From contig JASSKH010000031.1 in assembly GCA_031763025.1 (NCBI GenBank), forward strand, positions 930,001-994,000: a stretch of DNA of 64,000 nt. The letters are read 5' to 3'. The notes beneath the pieces are model-generated. The model was not told the origin of the DNA. It searched no databases and was given only the letters and a program-made list of their open reading frames with translations. This stretch comes from Macrocystis pyrifera (lineage: Eukaryota; Sar; Phaeophyceae; Laminariales; Laminariaceae). The position numbers and the translations under genes were made by a program. Below, piece by piece: positions 33,056 to 45,784 of this stretch (positions within the stretch are counted from its first letter, which is position 1; each line of letters begins with the position of its first letter).

Positions 33056-33606
33056 ACGAAGGGATTGCGATGAAAACGTATTAGCACGGTCCATTGGACT
33101 TCACGAAAACGCTGAAACTGCGATTTCGTGTACATAGGGGACCTGGACCTGCCAGAAACAAGAAAGAGGTATACCAGTAGCCGGCGGTAGGAGGAATTAC
33201 ATGCACGGATGTGCCCGTGTGGCAAAGCAATTGGGGGTAGAGCTCTCATAGTAGGAGAATGTGAGATGTACAAGGAGGAACGGGATGTGTTGGAAGAGGA
33301 GGTGAAGGAAATAAACGAATGTGACATGGAGGAGTTTGGTACACTGAATAGCAGCGAGAAAACGGTCGCTATCCTAGGAGACAGATGGTGGCCACAGGTA
33401 TCGAAACAGGAAGGGGAGAAGATTAGCAAAAAATTCATGTGTAATATACCTGGTATGGAAACAACGGATTGAGCGCCCACATGTTGGAGGTGTCTCTATT
33501 AGGAGCAGGAACGGTGCTCCGTCTGGAAAGGGGGTCGTGGTCAATGGTCACATGATTAAGGCAAGCAAAAAAAATGAGTACGCTCCCCCCCCCCCCCCCC
33601 CCCCCA
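33056..33606 (+). mobile_element. LINE, 5'-truncated, with C20-type tail
   Basis: Matches the last ~500 bp of the LINE at 54420-57322, including CGAAAACGCTGAAACTGCG and TGGTGGCCACAGG. It ends AATGAGTACGCTC followed by a long C run. The C-terminal zinc-binding motif reads CPCGKAIGGRALIVGEC, so the histidine present in the other copy is lost. Confidence 0.93.
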
Positions 33607-34510
33607 TCCAAAAAAGGAAACATACAGACAGTGGTTATTTATATTTCGTTATTTTGAGCGAAGGCAAGTTTCTAATTTCGACGGCGCCGAACAAGAGGGA
33701 CCCCTTTCAAGATGACCGAAGCCTGATTTCATTCGATTAATCAGTAGTTTGTTGACGCGGCATAACCTCAAAAAAACGTGCTGCGGAGCACGACGTCCAC
33801 CGAACCAAACCAAACCAACACAGATCACAGACCAACAGAGACGACACACTGCAGTACAGCACCGTCACGAACAACACCAAGAAGGCCCAGCTGTACGCCT
33901 TTCCACAAGAGGGCTACATAGAGGTGACCGCTGCTGCAACTGAAGTTGTGTTGCTGATTTTCCTACTACTGCTGACTTTGCTGCGCTGTGCTGCTGCTGC
34001 TGCTACTGCTGCTGAGCTGGTATTATGTTCAGACCCGTTTCGAGCTGGCTGACGACGATTTCCGACGATGTCCACCAAAATAACACATAATCACAAACCA
34101 ACACAGACAACAATCAGGAGCACAGCAAGTACAACAGCGCTAAACAACACCTCCAAGGCCCAGCTGTACGCCGTTGCACAGAAAGGCTAGGGGTGACCGG
34201 TGCTGCTGCTGTGCTGCTGTGTTTTCGCCTCTGCTGGCGGCGGAGAGTCGGATGGGGAAGTTTTGAATGACGCTTTGGGCGGAGGAGCAGAGGATAATAG
34301 GACTACGCTCATTGAACTTTTCGGGGTAGAAGACCACCCAGTTGTCCTTGGTTGGTTGTCGGACGACTCCGGCCCCGACCACGTTTCTGTTACCCATTCC
34401 GCATGATTGTATCGGTGTGTTTCGTGGGGCGGGGCGTATACTGACCGGATGAGATGGACGAGGTCGACATGTAACAGAAGCCTAATGAGATCGGGGAGGG
34501 GTGAGGGAAG

Positions 34511-34890
34511 GGGGGGGGTGTACTCGACAGGAGATACGTACTCGATCTCATGCATGGCCGTGGTCGTATGACCATAGACCCTCGCATCCCTACGATGCCG
34601 GGACGAAGCATGTCGGGTTTTCACCGACCAGGCAGACATTGCTTGCACCAAGCGCGAAGCGCCGTGAGGTGTCCGGCGAGTCGCATGAAGGGTGAGCTGC
34701 ATCCTACTAAGAACCGCTTGTGAGGCGGACTTGCATATGGATGACAGCTTCAATGAGTTAGTTTAGTTTCCGGTGTGGCCACTTCCAGAGACAACAATGG
34801 GAGTACTGTGTAACTGCCTCTTGGGTGCCTCACCTTAAACACTACGTGATACGATTAATTCCCTTGTGCAGGGAAGGGGGGGGGTGGGCA
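34511..34890 (-). mobile_element. Poly(C)-tailed SINE-like element
   Basis: G run, TCATGCATGGCCGTGGTCGT, GGTTTTCACCGACCAGGCAG, CGAAGCGCCGTGAGGTGTCC and onward to TACGTGATACGATTAATTCC. One of the best preserved bodies in the window. Confidence 0.85.
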
Positions 34891-37433
34891 CTCTTTGTAG
34901 CTAAAGATGATCATTCACAATGTTAGGATTGGTTCCTTGGGTGTTTTTGGTATCACTTTGTCCCTAACAAGTACGGAACATTTGGATTAGGTATCAATGG
35001 GCGGACTTTATTTATATTTTAGGTACAAATTGTTACTGCTGTGTCGATTTCGCATTCGTACCCAGCGTTGCCAGCAGGTTTGATTTTGCTTATGTCCAAG
35101 AAATACGCCTTATCATACGACTGAAAACCGTAAAATATAGTTCCGGGAGAAGAAAGGAGAGACCGAACAGGAGAACTTCGATTGTCTCATCATCACGACA
35201 AGTTAAATATCAGTACTTGGTTATTTTCTTTCTTGCTACTTGTTATCCGTTCTTTTCTGTGTCGATGCCTCTAACCACCGACGGCCTATACAGTATTGAA
35301 CCCAGTATACTAATACGTTCCAGTATACCGATTGCTTGTGACGCCAGTATAGTACCTACTGGTTGACGCTGGTAGTGCGCAGCCCTAACGTTGTTGGTAT
35401 TGTTAGTAGATGCACTTTTCAGAAGTGAACGCAGAACGCATCGCGACAGTGGAGTGCCGTATATGACTGTGTACACTACATCCCCGGTGATATATATATA
35501 TATATACATACATACATATTTCTGCACAGCAGCTAACGCTGTCACTACTACTGTGATTTACGAGTTTTTATTCCTCGTGTTCGTCGCCACCTCTATTAAT
35601 AGCAGGGTGGTCCCGCGTCATGAGAAAATTATCGTATTATTTGCGACCTACACGAAGGAGGGGGTCATCTGCCTGCTAGCGGACACACCAACCCTTGCTG
35701 CGGGAGGGAGGGAGGGAGTGAGGGAGGCTGCAGAGCCAAGTCCACATCGAGGCGGACTGATTGACTGATCCCGAGGGCCTGAAAATACCCATCCAGGCAA
35801 GAGAGGGCTGTCTGTGGCTGGCTTTGTACGCTATCAGCGTGCTTGCGATGCCATTGGTGTGGTAGAACGGCATGTTATATGCATGCATTAATCTATGGCA
35901 GGTGGGGGGCTTAAGGGGGGCCTTTGGTCAACAACAACAGTGCTCAAACACGTTTTCCGTTCGGTTTTGCAGCTGCTATACTATTTCTGGTATACGAACG
36001 GCGTTTCTTGACTTCCTACCGAAAAAAACAATCTTCCATTGCTGAGCCTCGGATTGGCTCCCTATTTTTGTTTCAAGACCGGCTATATGGCAGGACATTA
36101 TTTTTCTACATCTGTCAGATATTGTATCCCACACACGCTTGCGTCATCGCGAAATTGTCTCAATTACAGGAAAGGCCCATTACTATGACCCACAACTCCC
36201 TACGGAAACTGATAGTGTTAGAGTTCCATTACCAAGCCTCGGATTCGCTCCCTAAATACGCTGTGAGACTTGTAGGCGATATTTTTTGTCTCAGGCGCAT
36301 GATCGCTCCCACGGGTTCGCCATCACGAAAAAATCCTCACAGGCAGGAACACACCTTTTTTACGTTTTCCTGACTACGAGGCGCTTTTCGTGATGAAGAG
36401 TGCCTGCTGGGGACGATTCTCCGCCAGACTACAAAAAATAGAGCTGATTGTATCGTATGGGCTTTCTTGTAGCCCATTCAGGGAGCTAGTCCGAGGCATA
36501 GCGATGGAGTAACTTCGTTTCTTGTAGGGAATCATGTAATGTCTTTAGTGTCCCAGAAATAGTTTTGCGGCTGCACGAAAACGGCTTTGCAGTTTTTTTT
36601 TAGGTGATCGAGGATAAATAAGGCACCTGTTGTCAAGCGGGCGCTCTTAGGCGTTTCGGCAACATCTATGCATACGACTTGGACATAGCGTAAGCGATTT
36701 GCAACCGAGATCCGTATTTCGAAATCCCAGAAAAATTGGTCCAGAAAACTATTTATAGAATCAAGAGCTTTCACAGCCCTCTTTTTTGCCCTTTTTTCGG
36801 CCCAAAAACTTTCTAGCTCTTATCTGAACGTTTTTTTTTTGTTTGATCCGGGTACGTACCAAGAATATATATATACAAATCTTTTGGAGAACAGCAATCG
36901 TTCAGTGAAGGCGTTCTTCCATCGATGATGTAGCCATCGTACTACAGCAGGCTCCCGCGCGTGAAATGAAACATTTTAACGGTTTAGGGAGTTTGTTGTG
37001 CTGCTGGCTCGCAATTTCGAGTTAACGAATACACCTCTTGAGTCGTTTCTGGCTGCCTACGACTGCTGCCTGGCTCAACCGACGCCCTCACACACCCCAT
37101 CACGAGCCCCCCTCAACTTCGCGGGCTGTATTTTCCTGTGAGAAGCTGTAGCTGCCCGCAAGTGAAGTGCAAGCGCTCAGTTGGGGGTTGCTGTTTGTCT
37201 CATTTTGTGCACCGAAAAGTTGGACTAATTTCGACCACTGGAGCACCTCTAAATCGAGGTGTAGATCTCTGTTGAGAACCTGGTAAAGGCCCATCTGAAG
37301 CGAGTCACAAGCTGCCGTGGTGAAACTCTCTTGGTTCACGCCCGCTCTCTGCTAGACACGAACCAGCCGAAGGTGCAAACGCAGCGTGTTAAAATAGTGG
37401 CACCGATTTTTATCCTGATGAAACAGTACAGAC
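34891..37433. other. No recognised gene
   Basis: Contains a short (TA)n at 35491-35504, a GGGAGGGAGGGAG tract at 35703 and a pair of repeats TTCCATTGCTGAGCCTCGGA / TTCCATTACCAAGCCTCGGA at 36033 and 36218. The remainder is unassigned. Confidence 0.5.
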
Positions 37434-37540
37434 TATTATTTCGGAGGTCCAAAGTTAATAGGACCTATGGTATACAAAAAATATATTTACCTAGTTTTAC
37501 TAACAACATTTGGTCCTATTTACTATGGTCCCCCGTAATA
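37434..37540 (-). mobile_element. MITE copy 6 (TTACGGGGGTCC family)
   Basis: The left terminus has diverged (TTATTTCGGAGGTCC); the right terminus ACTATGGTCCCCCGTAA is intact. TA-flanked. Confidence 0.88.
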
Positions 37541-37647
37541 ATATAATAAAGTAACCCGGAAACCCGGGGACGAGAGTTGGGTAAGATCCTCCATGGCCTT
37601 AAAGACATCGAGCGGTATTTTTTTCTCTTGCCCTTATGGGTCCCTTA

Positions 37648-37714
37648 GTAACCGCGGACTTGACGCTATAGTAACCGTGGTCTTGACGCTATAGTAACCG
37701 CGGTCTTGACGCTA
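37648..37714. repeat. 26-bp tandem repeat, ~2.5 copies
   Basis: TAACCGCGGACTTGACGCTA followed by TAG recurs with a 26-bp period. Confidence 0.88.
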
Positions 37715-38710
37715 CCGTTGCAGAGGGGAGGTATGGAGGTAGGGTACACCAGACCATGTAGTACAGGTAGAACTTGGTCGAGCGCTGACTACCGTACCGT
37801 GGTTTCTGCCGCTGGCTTGGTCAGGGGTCTGCAGGTCCGCGCTGAATCGAAAAATGGAGAATCGCTTCCCGGCTTCGATAGGTTATCCTCGCTCTTGTCA
37901 AGTAATGTTTTTCATGATGTTTGGCGACGCGAAGTATCCGATCTGGGTGCCCTCGATCGCGTTCTGCTGCGGCATGGGGAAGCGGAGCAAATTTGTTTGT
38001 AGCAAACGCCAAACGGTGGGGGGGGGGGGGGGCAGGGGTCAACAACTATTTTTGGTACGAGCTGTTCCAGCCGAGAGGACCACGCTGTACTGGCCAGCTT
38101 TTTCCCAAGCCGATTATGCGAATTACGACCTTAGAGTACACCAAACGATTCATAGGAGCGCTTTGTTTAGTTTTTTTCAAGTCGGGCGTATATGATCGTT
38201 TCGAATTTAAAAACATCTATATTTTCGCTAAAAAGTAAGGGAACAAAATTGTGAAAGCTTCACTGCGCTCATTTGAAGCTGCCAACTAAAACGATGCAAA
38301 TCACGGGTTGAAAACAAAATGAGAAAAAAAAGCAGTAATTTGGGGTGAAAAATCCAGATTTCGTGCCCTCCATCTCAATATCCTAACTATCTATGTGTTG
38401 CGGATGTTGGCCACGTCATATTTCTAGATAGACAACGAATAAGGCGACGGCGACGATATCGATCGTTTTGTCATGCCTCGAGGAATGTGCACACCGAGAA
38501 TCAGTGTCACGCGTTCTGCGGAATTTTCGGACTCTGGTATAGAAATTTCTGTATCGATACACCCCCTCCCATAAGTGTCAAGTTGAGGCAATTTTTAAAC
38601 GTCACTTGACAGCTTTTCGCGGACTCTGATTACGCGCCGCGCAATGTACTAACACCCCTGTTTTGGCAGGCTTTGGAGACTAGAGCCAATTTTTAGGAGA
38701 ATTCTCGGCA

Positions 38711-39185
38711 GACATCGATCGACAAAACCAACGACGCCGTCATGAAATCTGAACGGAACGCGCTGGTTAAGGTCTCCGACCCACCTTAGTGTCACAGTGC
38801 TCACACCTCGGTCGATGATATGTGGCGTGGGCTGACCAGGCGTCCGATAAAAAAGTATTTTGGTGCTGGTCTGTAAAAGACAAACGACAAACAATCTCGA
38901 CCCCTCTCCGATGGCAAGAAATAGGTCATTTTTCAGGTTTGACATCGATCGACAAACCCAACGACTACGTCACGAACTCTGAATGAAGCGCCCTGGTTAG
39001 AGGCTCCGACCCAGGCTAGTGTCACAGTACTCACACCTCGGTCGGTGGAATGTGGCGTGGGTGGACCAGGCGTCCACGAAAAACATATTTGACGAAAAAC
39101 ATATTCGTCAGCTGGTGTGTAGAAAACAGGCGACAAAAACTCTCGATTCCTCTGCGCTGGCTCAAAACAGAACTTTTTGAACGTT
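38711..39185 (+). repeat. 230-bp tandem duplication
   Basis: GACATCGATCGACAAA begins each unit at 38711 and 38941. Shared internal words are AGTGTCACAGTnCTCACACC and TGTGGCGTGGG. A third, inverted copy lies at about 42290-42485 inside the element at 41879. The flank 39245-39350 also matches 42060-42170 reversed. Confidence 0.85.
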
Positions 39186-39454
39186 TTGACGAAGAGCGTA
39201 GGACGCCACGGCCAACTTCTCGCCCTCTAGGCCACGGATTCCCATGGTACCTTCAAGGTCATCCTTTGCACTCATCGGCCTTGCCCGGTACGAAGCTCGT
39301 TGACCGTGGGTTGATTAGATGTCGAGATCGGCGGTCAATCGTCGCGTGACTGCGGGTGTGCGAGCTGGGAACTCTTTGTCTGTCTGTCTTCTAGTTTGTG
39401 TGCGGCGTGATTTCGCGTGGTTCGCGTGGTTCGGTTCGCGTCAGTACATCGATT

Positions 39455-39505
39455 TGATTGGAAGGTTGGAAGGTTGGAAGGTTGGAAAGTTGGAAGGTGG
39501 CTCGC
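39455..39505. repeat. (GGAAGGTTG)n minisatellite
   Basis: TTGGAAGG units repeated about five times. Confidence 0.85.
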
Positions 39506-41209
39506 GTCGTTCGCGCTATATCAGCCTTTTGATTGGAAGATAGCTGGCGTCAACTGCCCCGTAGTATTTCAGACTTGCCGCATTTACTCGACATGGCTTT
39601 TCTCGACGGTTTCAAATCAGGTTCGAAAAAAACTGACGTCTGCATGTGCGCGGTAGGCTCGGGAACACTGCTGTAAATTATGGAGGCCTGCTACTTTTTA
39701 TTGGTTGCGAAAACGCCGATCGAAGAAAAATCTGTTTCACGGCCGGCCCAGCTCGTAGAAGCAAAACGCCTGTACGACGCAATCCTGGAGCTACTCGTAG
39801 GGACTATGGTGCATAATGCTTGAGTAGAGTTGTTCCGCTTCCGTTTTTTTTTTTGCGGCCGGCTGCCACCCTAGTAATAGTAATAGTAGTAGTAAATGTG
39901 CCGGTCACGCACCACGGTTTTCACCGTGTTCGCTTGGCTCGCCGGTAGGTAGGATGAGCGGTACCCTTTCCTGGGCTCTGGCGACGCCTCAGTGAAGTAG
40001 AACGACGTCGTGGCGGATATGGAAGCGAGAAAGAGCGTAATAGTTGTCCCCCCTATTTTGGGCGAGTAGGTCGGCCACCTTGAGGCTTACTGTTTAAAAC
40101 ATCGAGTAAAACCAATCCCATGAGGAGCACGAAAACAAAAGTCGACACGGACCACTACCATTTTCGAGATCGAGCCAGGGCGGGGGGGGGGGGGGGGGGG
40201 GGGGGGGTACTCATTTGTTGCTTGCCTTGTTCATTTGACCATGGACCACGCATCCCTTTCGAGACGGAGCACGTTAATACTTCTGGTAGAGACACCTCCT
40301 CCAGTTGGGCGCTCATTACGTTGTTTCCATATATTACATGGAAATATTTTGCTCTTCTTATCCCCTTCCTGTTTGGCCACCTGTGGCCACCATCTGCCTC
40401 CTTGGGTAGCGATCGTTATCTCGCTGCGATCTAGTGCACCAAACTCCTCCGTGTCACACTCGTCGATATCCCTCATCTCTTCTAACACGTCCCGTTCCTC
40501 CTTGTAATTTTCACGTTCTCCTACTACGTGAGTTCTACTCTCTATTGCTTTGCCACACGGGCAGATCTGTGCATCTACTTCCTCCTCCCGGCTACTATTA
40601 TACCTCTTTCTTCTTTCTGGCAGGTCCAGGTCACCTACACGAAATCACAGTTTCGCGTTTTCGCGAAGTCCATCGGGCTTTACAAATATTTTTTCATTCC
40701 TATTCCTTGGGTCAATCCCCCGTATATCTCTAAGTGTTTTTCCTATTCCACCTTGTTTCCTAGCGCTAGCCTTGCCCTTCAACTCATCCGTTCTTCTACT
40801 TCTGCATTTCACCTCCCAAACTTCCCGGCGGCCATCACCTCTTGTTGGTTTCCCCCTATATCCTTCCATACTTTCTCAACTACGCTATCCCACCTTATTC
40901 CAGCTCGCCCTTTTGTTACTTTCTCCCACACAGCTCTATCAACCATGGCTGGCAACCTCTTTTTTGACATGTTCCTTGGTTTATATTGCCTTTTCAACTT
41001 TCTCATGTGTCCCTTTGTCTTGAGTGGGTACATTCCCAGTTCTGCTTGCTCTTAATGCTGTGTTACTAGTCGTACTTGAGCATCTTAGGATTTGTTTAGC
41101 TGCTGTCATATATACTGTTTCCAACTGTTTCACGAGCTTCGCGTTACCTTCCCATACGTCTCCTGCATATTCTAGCTTTGGTACTATCACATCCATCAGG
41201 ATGCATCTC

Positions 41210-41629
41210 TTAATCATTAGTGTCCAGGTGCGAGTCTGTTAGGATCGCATCCATCTTGCCTACGTGTGCTTTACCCTTTCCTATTACTTTTGTTCTATGT
41301 GTATCTCGAGAGCAGTATTTCGTTATCTCTACGCCAAGGTACGTATACTGGTCTGCGATCGGCAATTCATCTTCTCCCCACTTCCAACTGAAATTTGTCG
41401 GGTTTACCTTATCTTCGTTACAAACAACTACTGCGCATTTCTTGACGTTCGCCGTCACCCTCCATTTCCTAGTGTATTCTTCTATTAATAGTAGCGCCTT
41501 CTCTATTTGTTTCTGCAGTCCTTCGGGTGTTTCTGATATCCCCACGAAGTCATCCGCAAGCATCAATCCCGACACCGTAACTTCCCCTACCGTGACTCTC
41601 TGCCTTGCTGCTTCGACTGCTACTATCAA
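41210..41629 (-). pseudogene. LINE reverse transcriptase fragment (catalytic box)
   Basis: Contains VSGLMLADDFVGIS; the ADD is the catalytic aspartate pair of reverse transcriptases. KCAVVVCNEDK and DQYTYLGVEI follow, both typical downstream RT/thumb segments. The frame starts and stops within the domain, so the gene is broken. Confidence 0.92.
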
Positions 41630-41829
41630 GTCGTGAATATATATATCTTGAATAGGTCAGGTGACAATGTACATCCCTGTGCAACTCCTCGTAAAATATC
41701 AACATACTTCGATATTTCCCCGTCCAGCATCACAGCACCTCTCGCACATTCCGTCATATTTTCATCATTCTCCGCATCTTTCCTCTGATTCCTATTTCCC
41801 ACAGTTTTTTCCACAGTCCATTTCTCCAC
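41626..41829 (-). pseudogene. LINE reverse transcriptase fragment (GVAQGCTLSP motif)
   Basis: Contains RGVAQGCTLSPDLFKIYI, the conserved motif that precedes the catalytic box in non-LTR reverse transcriptases. It is separated from the catalytic fragment by a frame change. Confidence 0.92.
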
Positions 41830-41878
41830 ACTATGTCGTAGGCCTTCTGTACATCTTAGAAGAAACAGTACGTTGTTA

Positions 41879-42704
41879 TACCTATCCCAATGGAAACGCG
41901 AAGTCCAAAAGTTTTCTTTGAAAAGTATTGCTTTAAAAATACAGCCGAAAATATCCTCGTACCGCCGCTGTGGGAAAAAAGGGAAAAAATGTTAGATTTT
42001 TCCTTTCTTTTTTTTCTAACGGCTGCAGGCGCGCAATTATTTTTCTCTCGTTGCAAGTTGTAAACACGCTGATAAAAAATCAGCTCGTGCGACGATAGAT
42101 GCTCGATCTCCATATAGACTCAGCCCACGGCGAACCCGCTTGGTGTCGGGCAAGGCCAACGAGTATAGATGACGGCATCGAAGATAGAAAGTGAATACAT
42201 GCTCTAGGGGGAGAGAGCTTGCCGGCGGCGTCCTGCGGTATCCTCCCAAACCTGAAAAAAAACTGTTTTTTGCCATTCGAGACGGATCGAGAAATTTTGT
42301 CTTCTGTTTCTTCACACCAGCGGCTAATTGTTTTTATCGTACGTACGCCTGACCAGCGCCCGATACACGTCACTGGCCATTGTGTGAAGACGGTGACCCA
42401 AGGGTGGGTCGGAGCCCCTAACGAGCGCACTCCGTTCATAATTCATGGCGCAAATCGTTGGTTTTGTCGATCGATGCCTGTCGAGGACTCGAGATCTCGC
42501 CGCTTGGAACCAAAGATCGGCCTGAGTTTTTCTCATGCCGATCTTGGCCCAACATCGGCCCCAGATTTGCTTTTTTCTGGATTTCCAAGTTGGGAACTTT
42601 TTTTTTTCTAAACATGCCCATAGGAAGCGTGTTCTAAAACATTTTGGCGGGTGTTTGGAATTCAAACTTTTTATTGGCAGTTTGCTTTCCCATTGGCATA
42701 GGTC
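41879..42704. mobile_element. 826-bp inverted-repeat DNA element, TTA target duplication
   Basis: Ends read TACCTATCCCAATGGAAACG and, inverted from the right, GACCTATGCCAATGGGAAAG: 19-20 bp with a few mismatches. TTA lies on both sides (41876-41878 and 42705-42707). Removing the insert restores LINE text similar to that at 55225-55240. A TTA duplication is usual for PIF/Harbinger-like elements; no transposase frame is present, so it would be non-autonomous. Confidence 0.8.
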
Positions 42705-43560
42705 TTAGACCCGCGTCTTTCCTACCTTAGATTATCTTCCCTAAGGTGTACACATGATCTACGCAGCTGCGATTTGGCCTAAACCCTGCTTGCCCTTCGC
42801 TTCTTTTGTCTTCCTTCTCCATCATTGTTCCCATTCTATTGTTCAAAATCTCACAAACATTTTTGCCTACTTGTACTGTGCTTATAGTAGTGTAGCGTTA
42901 TCCCTTTATAGTTCCCCGGGTCAGTCTTATCTCCTTTCTAGACTAAAGTTACTACTATTCATTCTCTCCACCTCCTAGGTGTGTACTCGTTTTCCCATAT
43001 CCAGTTATATAGCGTAACCATCATGTTAAGCCTTCCTTCTCCCCCGTACTTCATAAATCCTTTCACTATTTGGTCTGCCCCTGCTGCTTTTCTATTCTTA
43101 AGTTTACCTACACACTTATTTACTTCTTCCCTTGTGAACTCTCTCTGTAACCCTCCTAACTGTCTTCCCTTTCTGGTGCATCTACGTTAGCCTCTGCCCA
43201 CGCGTTGATTTCGTTCTCGAATTCTGCGTCTAACGTTTCGTTGGCTTTGGGTGTTCCTAGCTTACGGTGATGCTTTTCTAGCACCTGGTACTTCCCTTTT
43301 CCCCTTCGAACTACTTACCATACCATTTTACCGTTCTACACTCTTACGGTAACTATTTCCGTGTCTGCCTCTCCTGCTTGTTTGCTCAGTATCCCTTTTA
43401 TCCCTACCCACGTCTGCTTCATCCCGCCCTCAAAGTCTTCATTCGTTTCATTTGCTACGTCTTTCCATATCCTTTTCATTTTCTTCTCCGCCATATCTTT
43501 ACTTTCGTTCTAGCTGAAGCATATTCCTCCCATCCTGTCGTAGTTTTACTCGATGGTGGG

Positions 43561-44190
43561 GTATAGCTAGAAGCAAGTTAAAAAAAAAAACTCGTTTTTT
43601 TTTTTTTTTTCGTTTCTTACAAAAATTCCGGCCACCGGTTTTGATTTTGAAATGACCTTTTGGAGAGTGTGGGGTCGTTTTTTTCCCCATCATTTCGTCG
43701 TGCTCTCCTGCCCATCCCGTTTTTTTTTTTTTTTTTTTTTCTGTTTCAGGTGCGACTCCGTCAACTTCCTTTCGAACTGTACTTGGGTTGACGTGACACG
43801 TGCTACCATACCCGCATCCCACGCGTCGATGGTGGCGACGCAGACATCACGACCGTACCAACACCAGAGAAACGCTACGGCCTTTTCAAGATGTGCCCAT
43901 CAGGACCAACCGCGTCCTCCCTTGGGGTATTGGAGACCCTGGTAGGCAGAGGTTTGGCTTGTTAAAGCGCTCGCGACCTTCGGTTCGCTGATCCGATAGC
44001 AAGCAGGACATAGAAAGCTGCTCGTTACCAGGGGGCACCAGAGGGATGGCTGTGCCGTCATCAATGTCGTCGAAGATTTGCGCGCGCGCGTTTGCCAGCA
44101 CTTTTTTAAACAAGTGGGCAAGTGGGCATGGGATAGCAGTACGAGCATAGAATGACCACCAGAGGCAGTTTTGGCATCACGAGCGAGGAG
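43561..44190. other. Unassigned; possible exon-like frame on minus strand
   Basis: A minus-strand frame at 43886-44113 reads FKKVLANARAQIFDDIDDGT then AIPLVPPGNEQL. It looks protein-like, but the family is unknown and no splice partners were found. T runs surround 43590-43740. Confidence 0.2.
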
Positions 44191-44450
44191 GGGGGGGGGT
44201 GTATTGATGTCATGCATGGCGGTAGTCGTACGACCATAGACCCCCGCATACCTGCAATGCCGGGACGAAGCACGTCGGGTTTTCATCGACCAGGCAGACA
44301 TTGCTTGCACAAAGCGCGAAACGCCGTGGGGTGTTCGGCGAGTCGCATGGAGGGTGAGCCGCGTCCCACTAAGAATCGTTATTGCGGCGGACTTGCAATG
44401 GATGACAACTTCGAATGATTTGATTTGTTTTCTTATGGGGGGGAGTCTAC
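44191..44450 (-). mobile_element. Poly(C)-tailed SINE-like element, 5'-truncated
   Basis: G run, TGTCATGCATGGCGGTAGTC, GGTTTTCATCGACCAGGCAG and the body through GCGGCGGACTTGCAATGG. Confidence 0.82.
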
Positions 44451-45784
44451 GCGTTGTTCTGTGATTCTCTTTGTATGTACTATTAATGTACGAGTTTGCC
44501 GCGGTCGAAATCGAACGAAGGGGAAGAATGCACTCATAACGTGGAGTGTTGTAAGCGTCCGAGATGAATTATTGCAACTATTCCCTAGGTTTACCTAGGG
44601 TTTCAAAAATAGGAGCAAAAGTAAAAGGGTTTTCGCCAAACTCAGGTATACCTGGCCACATGCCGGCCAGAATGAGTTGCATTGCTAAACACAAGTACAA
44701 AACACACCCCAGGAGCCCTGCTATTGGCCAGGCTGACATCGTAACTGATTTCGGCTCAAAAAGGCCAAGGTATACCCGACTTTTTCTACCCTGTTTAGCT
44801 TTCAACTGATTTTGGCCAACTTCGAAGCAATCACTGAGACCATACGTACACTGTGTTTTCTCTCCGTATGCGTCTACCCTCACTCGGTTAAAACTCTTCT
44901 GTATTGACGTGTGAACTCTAACTCTGTGCTCGTACGTCGTACGTAAACATACGTACCAGGTATTTATACATGCGTACATGCGTACGCTGGATTCACTTTT
45001 TTTTCTTCTTTGGGGTGTGCGAAGTGCTTCAGTTCTTAGTGGTTGTGATGTGTTGTCCTATGTGGTTTTCTATGGTCACAGCAGTCTATAGAGCACCATG
45101 ATCACACGGCATTCGTGTGCTCCACCCCGCGTCGAGGTGGTCTCAGGTTTGGCACGGCAAGTAATTTCGTGCCGAGCAGGCGGTTCCGAGGACGGTCTAG
45201 CAGCTTTAAAGCTGTCAACGGGGGGGGGGGGGCGCCAGAGTAAATACACTTGGCGCTCCCGCCGTGGCGAAACAAACGAAGCATATTAATAGTGACTCTT
45301 TGCAGATCAGGTCCAAGTGGAGCCCGTGGTACCTATGATACACCCTGAAGAAACAAAACAATTCAGATTTTAGAGGCCATGTGGCACGCTGAATGCTTTA
45401 GGTGTATTCTTTTTTTTACCGGATTTTCATGGACGTAACACCGCTCGTGGCGCGCTTTTTTTACTTGGTTTTAGCATGTACCTGATTTTGACTCAAACGG
45501 ATCAGGTATGCTTGATTTTAGCGTCTGCCCAAAATAAAACCTGTCGCACTAAATAACACGTAAAAAAACGGTACACGAGTGTTTTTTTTTTTGCCAGTTT
45601 ACGGTACAAAAAATCAAACCAGGAAATCAGAGTACACCAAACCCAAGTTAGATGACGTGTTCTTTCGCGGTATACCGTTTTCTGGTGAAATGTCAATGTC
45701 CGTCTGAGTCACAAAAAATACAAAAAAAAACGGTACACCAGTGTAATTTTGCCATCTTACGGTACAAACAAATAAACGAGGTAA
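44451..45784. other. No recognised gene
   Basis: Mixed unique-looking DNA with short open frames only. A G run lies at 45221-45232, and two similar pieces around AAAAACGGTACACnAGTGT occur at 45566 and 45727. Confidence 0.5.

Larger units (their letters stand above)
40181..43560 (-). mobile_element. Non-LTR retrotransposon (LINE), decayed and interrupted
   Basis: The element reads right to left and aligns with the plus-strand copy at 54420-57322. Its 3' end is a G run on the plus strand (a poly(C) tail) at 40181-40207. It carries reverse transcriptase motifs (41210-41829) and a C-terminal zinc-finger region. An 826-bp inverted-repeat element interrupts it at 41879-42704. Frameshifts and stops are frequent. 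The 5' end is missing beyond 43560. Confidence 0.93.

Noticed and set aside
37706..38238. Overlapping plus-strand frames as a gene
   Set aside because: Three frames are open in parallel with no recognisable motif or splice pattern, and a G run lies in the middle.
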